Position numbers and translations under genes: made by a program
Source of the DNA: Bacteroidetes bacterium UBA4416
GTDB taxonomy: Bacteria > Bacteroidota > Bacteroidia > B-17B0 > Aurantibacillaceae
Direction of reading: 5' to 3'
DNA: 16,330 bases
Assembly: GCA_002390745.1 (NCBI GenBank)
Contig: DGQK01000033.1
Coordinates: 2,169-18,498, forward strand
Notes under the pieces: generated by a model
Database searches by the model: none
The model's input: the letters and a program-made list of their open reading frames with translations, nothing else
Told to the model about the DNA's origin: nothing
In this document: positions 1-6,395 of the stretch, piece after piece
How positions within the stretch are numbered: the first letter of the stretch is position 1
Layout: each line of letters starts with the position of its first letter

Positions 1-74
1 TCAACATCATAAGCTATGAGCGGGCCTGCTCCTGACGGCCGAGTTTTGATAGTACTAACCAAAAAACATCCGAC

Positions 75-2969
75 ATGAACGCATCACCTTTACGACGACC
101 TGTTAACAGCCTGGTAAAATGCCTGATCCCTGTTTTCTTATTCTTCCTTACTGTCAACCTGAACGCCCAGCTGATCGGCTGGGATGCCTCCAACAACGGG
201 GGAGGCTTCGGCGCAAGTCCATGGGCCCCCGTTACGCTCAACAGCAATCTTACCATGAGCAATACCGGTTTGATCCGCGGTTCTGCTATCCTGACCAGCG
301 GTACGCCTGCCGGTGGCTGCTGGGGCGGCGGCGGCGGCGGCTGGGGAACCACGGACGCGGGCAGCGTTTATTTTTCCTTTACGGCCAATGCCGGCTACCA
401 GGTATCCCTGAGCAGCATCAGCAGTGCGCTCAGGCGCTCAAGCACCGGCCCTACGACCTGTAATGTGGAATACTCCCTCAATGGTGGCGTGTATACACTT
501 GCAGGAACCTGGAATGTGAGCAGCACGTCGGGGACAACGGGTACCGCCAACAGCACCAATTTATCGGCGGTTGCCCCGCTTCAGAATGTAGCTGCCGGCA
601 CGGTGATCAAATTCCGCATCTCTTTTCCCGGGGCATCGGGCGGCAACTGGTACCTCACAGGCGCTACCAACAGCCTGCGCCTGAACGGAACGGTAGTGGC
701 TGTTCCTTCATGCACGGCACCGGCGGGCCTGGCGGCTTCCAATGTGACCACAAGCGCTGCCGACCTGAACTGGAGCAGCATTCCCGGTGCGAGCGGCTAT
801 GAATACGTGATCGACCAGACGGCGGCTCTGCCAACGGGAACGGGCACAGCGGTCACAACAAATTCTTGCGCCGCTGCCAGCCTTAATCCCGGAACCGTGT
901 ACTACGCACACATTCGCACCGACTGTGGCTCCGGTTATTCTACCTGGACCACGGCCTCTTTTACAACAGCGGCTGCCTGTGTTGCGCCTTCTGTGACAGC
1001 TCTTACTTCCAACACAGCCGTATGTGCCGGTACGCCGCTAAGCCTTTCAGTCACGGCTGCCGGTACAGCGTTAACGTATACCTGGACAGGAGCAGGTAGC
1101 TTCGGTTCGGTAAATACAGCCGGCACGACGCTTACCAACCCGACGAGCAGCGATTACACCGTTAGTATCGCCAATGCCTGCGGCACCGCCACTGCAGCAG
1201 TAAGCGTAACGGTTAATGCCCTGCCTTCCGTAACTTCCAATTCTTTGCTTGTATGTGCCGGCTCAACAGGAACTCTGACAGCATCCGGCGCGAATACCTA
1301 CAGCTGGAGCACAGGCCAGGCATCGGCAAGCACCACGGTAAACCCGGCTTCCAGCTCGGTTTATACCGTCACAGGCACGGATGCCAATGGCTGTACGGCA
1401 AGCTATACCACAGCCGTTGTTGTGAGCGCACTTCCGGCCATTACTGCCAATTCGCCTACCGTTTGCGCGGGATCTACAGCAACCTTAGCTGCCAGCGGTG
1501 CCGCTACCTACACCTGGAACGCCACACAGGCTTCTGCCAGCATCACGGTTGCTCCAACGGCGACTACGATCTATACGGTGACGGGCACGGATCTGAATGC
1601 CTGTGAACGTACGTTTACCACCCAGGTAACGGTTAATGCCCTGCCTTCGGTAACGGCAAATTCCCCGTCGGTTTGCGCAGGATCGTCAACCACCCTTACG
1701 GCCAGCGGTGCCAATACCTATACCTGGAATGCCACACAGGCTTCCGCCAGCATGACGGTGAATCCATCGGGAACAACGATGTACACAGTAGCGGGAACCG
1801 ATCTTAACGGTTGTGAAAATACGATGACGACCTACGTCACGGTATATGCCCTGCCCACAGTGATCGCCAACTCCCCTTCGGTTTGTGCAGGAGGCACAGC
1901 GACCTTAACTGCCAGCGGCGCTGATACCTATACCTGGAACGCCACACAGGCTTCTGCCAGCCTCACCATTGCTCCGACGGCGAATACCATCTATACCGTA
2001 ACGGGTACGGACCTGAGCGGTTGCGAAACGACATTTACCACCCAGGTAACGGTTAAGGCCCTGCCCACGGTATCGGCCAATTCCCCTTCGGTTTGTGCAG
2101 GGGGTACCACAACCTTAACGGCTTCCGGTGCCTCTACCTACACCTGGAGCACGGCACAGGCTGCTGCGAGCATCACGGTGAGCCCAACGGTCACCACGGT
2201 GTATACCGTAAGCGGCACCGATGGGGATGGTTGCGTGAATAGCTTTACCACACAGGTAACAACGGGCGCCGCGCCTGTGATAACGGTCAGCTCTTCCACG
2301 ATCTGTTCAGGAGCTACGGCAACCTTAAGCGCTTCCGGCGTTACCAGCTATACCTGGAGCACCGGCTCCAACAGCAGCTCTGTCACCGCTTCTCCCGCGG
2401 CATCAACCGTGTATACGGTAAGCGGCAACCTGGCAGGATGCTCCGCGGTGGTCTCTCAAACAGCGACGGTAACGGTAAGCGCCCTTCCTTCGGTTTCGAT
2501 TGCACCGCTTGCTCCGGTACTCTGCAATACAACAGGTACGGTGGTCCTTACAGGAACTCCTTTGGGAGGAACGTTCATGGGTGCAGGAATCAGCGGGAAT
2601 ACATTCAGCCCCCAGTCAGCAGGTACAGGATCTTTTGTGGTAAGCTATAGTTATACAGCCTCCAATGCCTGTTCGGGTATTGCACATACAAACATCATTG
2701 TGGCAAACTGTACTGGTATGGAAGAGGCTGGCAACGCATTAACTTTCGACGTGTATCCTAATCCTGCCGGTGACGACATCCATGTGAGGTTTCCTGATAC
2801 GGAGCCGCGAAGCATCAGCCTCTATTCCATGAGCGGCGAACTGGTGTATTCGGAGAAGGTACAGGCGATGAGACATACGCTTCGCATCAGCGGGCTGAGC
2901 AGAGGACTGTACATCTTAAAGGTAAACGGTACAGAAGGCCAGAGCAGTAAAAAGATCCTCCTGCAGTAA
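75..2969 (+). CDS. Secreted T9SS-sorted multi-domain adhesin-like protein with Ig-like repeats
   Basis: A 964-residue protein. Residues 1-32 form a signal peptide (basic RR, hydrophobic core, cleavage expected after NAQ). Residues 33-210 are a beta-rich domain with a glycine run at 84-89. Residues 213-299 look like a fibronectin type III domain. A divergent Ig-like unit spans about 305-381, six tandem 70-71-residue units run 382-802, and a last divergent unit runs 803-880. Each tandem unit has a VCAG-type cysteine and a second Cys about 46 residues later, probably a disulfide. Residues 891-964 match a T9SS type A sorting domain (VYPNPAGD near the start, LYILKV, terminal KKILLQ). By family knowledge the protein would cross the outer membrane through T9SS and be anchored or released at the surface. 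Role in adhesion or polymer binding is inferred; no catalytic domain was recognised. The ATG follows an A-rich leader, and no convincing promoter is visible in bases 1-74. A terminator follows. Confidence 0.93.
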   Translation: MNASPLRRPVNSLVKCLIPVFLFFLTVNLNAQLIGWDASNNGGGFGASPWAPVTLNSNLTMSNTGLIRGSAILTSGTPAGGCWGGGGGGWGTTDAGSVYFSFTANAGYQVSLSSISSALRRSSTGPTTCNVEYSLNGGVYTLAGTWNVSSTSGTTGTANSTNLSAVAPLQNVAAGTVIKFRISFPGASGGNWYLTGATNSLRLNGTVVAVPSCTAPAGLAASNVTTSAADLNWSSIPGASGYEYVIDQTAALPTGTGTAVTTNSCAAASLNPGTVYYAHIRTDCGSGYSTWTTASFTTAAACVAPSVTALTSNTAVCAGTPLSLSVTAAGTALTYTWTGAGSFGSVNTAGTTLTNPTSSDYTVSIANACGTATAAVSVTVNALPSVTSNSLLVCAGSTGTLTASGANTYSWSTGQASASTTVNPASSSVYTVTGTDANGCTASYTTAVVVSALPAITANSPTVCAGSTATLAASGAATYTWNATQASASITVAPTATTIYTVTGTDLNACERTFTTQVTVNALPSVTANSPSVCAGSSTTLTASGANTYTWNATQASASMTVNPSGTTMYTVAGTDLNGCENTMTTYVTVYALPTVIANSPSVCAGGTATLTASGADTYTWNATQASASLTIAPTANTIYTVTGTDLSGCETTFTTQVTVKALPTVSANSPSVCAGGTTTLTASGASTYTWSTAQAAASITVSPTVTTVYTVSGTDGDGCVNSFTTQVTTGAAPVITVSSSTICSGATATLSASGVTSYTWSTGSNSSSVTASPAASTVYTVSGNLAGCSAVVSQTATVTVSALPSVSIAPLAPVLCNTTGTVVLTGTPLGGTFMGAGISGNTFSPQSAGTGSFVVSYSYTASNACSGIAHTNIIVANCTGMEEAGNALTFDVYPNPAGDDIHVRFPDTEPRSISLYSMSGELVYSEKVQAMRHTLRISGLSRGLYILKVNGTEGQSSKKILLQ
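324..341 (+). repeat. In-frame (GGC)6 microsatellite
   Basis: Six consecutive GGC triplets encode six glycines (residues 84-89) flanked by tryptophans 83 and 90 in the N-terminal domain of the surface protein. The tract is in frame, so slippage would change loop length by whole glycines without breaking the gene. Whether it varies cannot be seen from one sequence. Confidence 0.8.
1218..2480 (+). repeat. Six tandem ~210-bp coding repeats (Ig-like modules)
   Basis: Units begin at 1218, 1428, 1638, 1848, 2058 and 2268. The first five are exactly 210 bp (70 codons) and the sixth is 213 bp. Each begins with an ALPxV- or AxPxI-like linker, followed by a VCAG or ICSG motif, a TLTASG-like strand, TYTW, a VYTVxGTD-like strand and a Gly-Cys pair or equivalent. 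Units 3 and 4 are about three-quarters identical at protein level by eye, with long shared DNA words around the TYTWNATQA segment. Exact unit length and DNA-level similarity point to duplication within the gene; expansion or contraction by recombination is plausible but not shown. Confidence 0.9.
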
Positions 2970-2986
2970 TTATAAAAAAGATTGAT

Positions 2987-3021
2987 CCGCCGGCTTATAT
3001 TCCGGGCCGGCGGTTTTTTTT
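2987..3021 (+). terminator. Strong Rho-independent terminator
   Basis: A perfect 8-bp GC stem (CCGCCGGC at 2987-2994 pairing with GCCGGCGG at 3006-3013) has an 11-nt loop and is followed directly by eight T residues (3014-3021). It lies 17 nt after the stop of the T9SS protein and 28 nt before the cold-shock gene, so it should separate the two transcripts. Confidence 0.92.
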
Positions 3022-3049
3022 AATAAACGCCCCAGTTACCAATACAGTC

Positions 3050-3256
3050 ATGCCAAAAGGAAAGATCCTGTTCTTTAATGCCAAAAGCAAATTCGGGTTC
3101 ATCAAAGGTGAAAACGGTCAGGAGTACTATGTGCATGCCAAAGCCATCAGCGGCGAGATCCCACAGGAAGGGGATGAGGTGGAATTTGAGATCCGCGACG
3201 CCAAACGCGGGCCCGAGGCTTTCCGGGTGAAGAAGGTAAAGAAAGAAGAAGAGTAA
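3050..3256 (+). CDS. Cold-shock-domain (CSD) small nucleic-acid-binding protein
   Basis: A 68-residue single-domain protein of usual Csp length. The strand order fits a CSD OB fold: GKILFFN opening strand, RNP1-like KFGFIKG (residues 14-20), RNP2-like YYVHAKAI, then GDEVEFEI and a basic/acidic tail KKVKKEEE. It should bind single-stranded RNA or DNA in the cytoplasm as an RNA chaperone. It is divergent: the usual first-strand Trp is Phe, and the DVFVH of RNP2 is replaced by EYYVH. It starts 28 nt after a strong terminator, and no TAnnTTTG box is visible in that gap, so it depends on a cryptic promoter or read-through. It converges with the operon on the minus strand, with 10 nt between stops. 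Confidence 0.85.
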   Translation: MPKGKILFFNAKSKFGFIKGENGQEYYVHAKAISGEIPQEGDEVEFEIRDAKRGPEAFRVKKVKKEEE

Positions 3257-3266
3257 GCTGCTTCCC

Positions 3267-5294
3267 TTATTTGGCTGCGATATCAGGCTTCACGGCGCCG
3301 CCTTTGCCAAACAGGCGCATCGCCAGCTCCCGGCCAATGCCTTTGCTTTCCTTGAACAGCAGTTCGCCGTTGACCACCACCGGGGACCCGTATTCATCCG
3401 TTACGTTGATAAGGACCTGGTAAGTATCGCCGGTTTTCAAAAACTCTACATCCGCCCTGGCTGCTTCCGGGCTGTCGCTGAACTCAATGTTGCAGGCTTT
3501 TACCTCATCGGTTACCGCGCGTACTTTCTCGTCGTTTTCCAAACCCGAAAAGCGGATGTTGATTTTTGCTGGGATGCCCGAATAGAGCATTTGCTGCGGG
3601 TACATTTTAAAACACTGCGCCCTGTAATAGTCGCGATCATTCCCGCTGGTTGTTTCCGACAGGATTTCCATCACCCGGTAAAGGTAAAGCTTCTCATAGC
3701 GGATGTCGGCAGCGTTTTCGCTATAGCCTTCCTGGTAGCCGGAAGGATCGCTGTCGTCGAGCAGCTTACGGCAGCCCCTTTCCGCTTCCTCTTCTTTTCC
3801 GCCTTCCAGCATGAATTTACAGGTGAAGAGGCGGAAGTAGCGGTTGATCTTTTTGCGGGGATCGGAAACCGTATAGTCCTCGTATTTCTTCTGAAAGAAA
3901 GGAGCGCAGAAATCTTTCAGCAGGTACATGCTCTCGTCGTAGGTGAAGGTCGCTTCTGCACAGAAGAGGTCATAGATCAGGCGGTCCCGCTCGGGATTAG
4001 CGGCCATCGAGTTGACGACGGCATATTCGAGCATGATCTTTTCGATCTTCAGGGCGGCGATATCGTATAAGGCCCCAAAGGAATACCACCAGCCCGTGTC
4101 CAGGAATTTGATCAGGGCCACCTTCTTTTCGATCAGCTGGATCCTGAGGAGGTTAATGGTGAACTCGTAGACCGACTGGGTGAGCGTGGTATTGATGTGC
4201 AGTTCTTTGAAGTTGGCCGCCTTGTCCAGGAAAAACTCGCAGCTGTCGAGCTGTCCGTCGTACAAATAGCCACGGGCAAGGGCAATGTTGTACCAGCCGA
4301 AGCCGGGGGTAGAGCCGCTTTCGGTGATCTTTTCCTGGGCCACGCGGATGGCATTTTTTGTGTCGCCGCCATACACGAGGATCATCGGCATAAAGTAATC
4401 CGACTCGCTCAGCGAGAAGCGGCGCTTGTACTGCACCTTGGAGTAATCGCGCACGGCCCCGCTGAAATCGCCGATCACATGTTCAAGGTTCGCATAGTTG
4501 CTCCAGGATACTTGTCCTCCATTGATGAGCTGCTCATAGTAATATTTGGAGCTGTCGAAATTCTGGTTGTAATCGTGGAGGATAGCCAGGTAATGGTAAG
4601 TGTTCAGCAGGTCGCCCTCGCTTTGGTAAGGGCCGTACCACAGGTCGTTGACAGACTTGCTTTTTTCGACTTCGGTAATGGCGGCATAGCATTCTTTGAA
4701 GGCCAGGGCTTCGTTCTCTTCAATGGAATTGCCAAGGAAGGCGTATTTCTCCGAAGTGTAAAAGCGGTTGCGGTGGTAGAGCCAGGCACGTCCCGTATGC
4801 ACATAGAAGAAGTCGCGCTGAAAATGGTAGGCTGCCAGGCGGTCGAGCAGGGCCATCGTCGAGTCGGGCATTTCAATGCTGTTGTAGCAGGATTGCAGTG
4901 TCGTGGCGAGGTAATAGAAATCGTTGAAGCGGTTGCCTTTGGCCCGGAAATACTCCATCGACGAAAAAATATTCCGTATCTCATAACCGTAGTCTTTTTC
5001 AAACAAGGCCAGCGCTTTTTGCAATGGTTCCAGGGCTTGCCGGTAGCCCAGGTAGTCGCTGCTGCGGTCGTATTTATACAGGCCTTCATACATCCAGCCC
5101 ACATAATAGGTACTGTCGAGGCGAATGAACTCCCGGCTTCTTGGAAGGGCGTCTTTGTCTTCCGGGTTCACGCCGATCCGCTTGGCATCGATCTCGTAAC
5201 GCGCCTGCTCATTGATCTGTGCAATGCTGTGCAGGGAGCAGAACGTTAGGAGGAAGAGAATAACGGTCCGGATGCTGCAGATGGCGGTTTTCAT
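3267..5294 (-). CDS. Secreted helical-repeat (TPR-like) protein, last gene of the MoxR operon
   Basis: A 675-residue protein when started at the ATG at 5294. That start gives a clean signal peptide (residues 1-25, ending HSIAQ), so it should be exported to the periplasm or beyond. Most of the chain (about 60-560) is alpha-helical with loosely TPR-like pairs rich in Tyr/Leu/Ala. The last ~90 residues form a separate small alpha/beta segment with alternating strands (INIRFSG, ADVEFL, YQVLINV) ending in a helix. No enzyme motif was recognised. An upstream in-frame ATG at 5408 overlaps the moxR stop and would add 38 residues before the signal peptide; I prefer 5294. By operon position it is probably the client or scaffold partner of the MoxR/DUF58/transglutaminase module. 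That role is inferred. Confidence 0.82.
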   Translation of the reverse strand: MKTAICSIRTVILFLLTFCSLHSIAQINEQARYEIDAKRIGVNPEDKDALPRSREFIRLDSTYYVGWMYEGLYKYDRSSDYLGYRQALEPLQKALALFEKDYGYEIRNIFSSMEYFRAKGNRFNDFYYLATTLQSCYNSIEMPDSTMALLDRLAAYHFQRDFFYVHTGRAWLYHRNRFYTSEKYAFLGNSIEENEALAFKECYAAITEVEKSKSVNDLWYGPYQSEGDLLNTYHYLAILHDYNQNFDSSKYYYEQLINGGQVSWSNYANLEHVIGDFSGAVRDYSKVQYKRRFSLSESDYFMPMILVYGGDTKNAIRVAQEKITESGSTPGFGWYNIALARGYLYDGQLDSCEFFLDKAANFKELHINTTLTQSVYEFTINLLRIQLIEKKVALIKFLDTGWWYSFGALYDIAALKIEKIMLEYAVVNSMAANPERDRLIYDLFCAEATFTYDESMYLLKDFCAPFFQKKYEDYTVSDPRKKINRYFRLFTCKFMLEGGKEEEAERGCRKLLDDSDPSGYQEGYSENAADIRYEKLYLYRVMEILSETTSGNDRDYYRAQCFKMYPQQMLYSGIPAKINIRFSGLENDEKVRAVTDEVKACNIEFSDSPEAARADVEFLKTGDTYQVLINVTDEYGSPVVVNGELLFKESKGIGRELAMRLFGKGGAVKPDIAAK

Positions 5295-5302
5295 AGTGTT
5301 GA

Positions 5303-5365
5303 CTTCGGGAGCCTCAGCCATCGAAATGACGTACGGAGTCCTGCCGGCGCCTGAGGCTCCCGAAG
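5303..5365 (-). promoter_or_regulatory. 15-bp perfect inverted repeat in the leader of the TPR-like gene
   Basis: The arm CTTCGGGAGCCTCAG (5303-5317) is the exact reverse complement of 5351-5365, with a 33-nt loop. On the transcript the hairpin lies in the 106-nt gap between the moxR stop and the preferred start codon and ends 8 nt before that ATG. No T-run follows, so it is not a simple terminator. It could hide the ribosome landing site, protect mRNA ends after processing, or bind a protein. It also overlaps the alternative N-terminal extension from 5408. Function is inferred; the symmetry is directly seen. Confidence 0.75.
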
Positions 5366-5400
5366 GTACCGATGATTGAAAAGAAATATGTTCAGGCGTT

Positions 5401-6393
5401 TTAAACATTCCCTTTTCCTAAATTTAGTTTTCTCAGGCGGTCCATCTCTTTATGAAGGATCTGGGTGAGGGCTTTTTGCTTTCCTTCTTTGGTGCGGTAA
5501 ATCAGCCTGTGGTCGAGTACGGCCTGTGTGATGTCGTGGATGTCGTCTTCCGTTACGAAGGTGCGCCCGCTTACCAGGGCATAGGCTTTCAGGCACTTTA
5601 AAAAGGTGATGCCGCTCCGTGTGGAAGCTCCCAGTGTAATTTCAGGGTGCTGCCGTGTGTCGCGCACAATATTGCGAACGGCCGTTACCAGCTCGTCGTG
5701 GATGCTGACTTTCTCCGTTTCCTGTTGCAGGAAGAGGATCTCGTTCATGGTAAGCACCTGTTTCACATGGTTCAGGTTATTCTGGATGCCCAGGTAATCC
5801 CTGTAGATGTCAAGCTCGGTAGCCTCATCGACATAGCCGAAATAGATCTTAATGAAAAAGCGGTCGAGCTGTGCATTCGGAAGGGGATAGGTGCCTTCCG
5901 TTTCTACGGGGTTTTGCGTGGCAATGGTGAAGAAAAGCTTTTCAAGAGGGTAGGTCGTTTCCCCGATCGTGATCTGCTGTTCGGCCATACACTCCAGCAA
6001 GGCAGATTGTACTTTCGGCGAAGCGCGGTTGATCTCGTCGGCCAGCAGGAGGTTACAGAACAGGGGGCCTTTTTTGAAAACGAATTCTTTTTTGATGTCA
6101 TCAAAAATATGCGAGCCGATCAGGTCCATCGGGAGAAGATCGGGTGTAAACTGGATCCGCTTGAACGCCACACCATGCTCGTGGTGCGGGCCCGAGATGC
6201 TTTGCGCCAGCGTTTTGGCCATGACTGTTTTTCCGGTTCCCGGGTTGTCTTCCATGAGCACATGCCCTTTGGCCAGGAGCGCGGTCAGCACAAATTTGAT
6301 CTGGCTCTGCTTGCCCCTGATCACCGTTTCAATGTTGCTGACGAGCTTCTGAATGTTGGCGAGTGCCTGTTCGATCTGAATCGTTTCTTCCAT
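5401..6393 (-). CDS. MoxR-family AAA+ ATPase
   Basis: A 330-residue cytosolic ATPase of usual MoxR length. Seen motifs: Walker A NPGTGKT (residues 50-56), Walker B LLLADE (115-120) followed by INRASP, sensor 1 ATQNP (158-162), arginine finger in LDRF (176-179) and sensor 2 GASTRSG (255-261). MoxR ATPases act as chaperones that mature or remodel partner complexes, usually with vWA or DUF58 proteins encoded alongside. It begins 2 nt after the transglutaminase stop and its TAA overlaps an ATG (5408) in frame with the next gene, so it is clearly within the operon. It is encoded third, after its DUF58 and transglutaminase partners, whereas many MoxR operons put the ATPase first. Confidence 0.96.
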   Translation of the reverse strand: MEETIQIEQALANIQKLVSNIETVIRGKQSQIKFVLTALLAKGHVLMEDNPGTGKTVMAKTLAQSISGPHHEHGVAFKRIQFTPDLLPMDLIGSHIFDDIKKEFVFKKGPLFCNLLLADEINRASPKVQSALLECMAEQQITIGETTYPLEKLFFTIATQNPVETEGTYPLPNAQLDRFFIKIYFGYVDEATELDIYRDYLGIQNNLNHVKQVLTMNEILFLQQETEKVSIHDELVTAVRNIVRDTRQHPEITLGASTRSGITFLKCLKAYALVSGRTFVTEDDIHDITQAVLDHRLIYRTKEGKQKALTQILHKEMDRLRKLNLGKGNV

Positions 6394-6395
6394 GT

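Noticed and set aside
1218..2480. CRISPR array or non-coding satellite
   Set aside because: The period is 210 bp, the frame is open throughout and the units encode a coherent Ig-like module with paired cysteines.
4197..5249. 350-codon open frame on the plus strand
   Set aside because: It lies wholly antisense to the TPR-like gene, whose signal peptide and helical repeats are convincing; the antisense product has no recognisable domain.
5303..5365. Rho-independent terminator after moxR
   Set aside because: The stem is perfect, but the 33-nt loop and lack of a following T-run on the transcribed strand do not fit.
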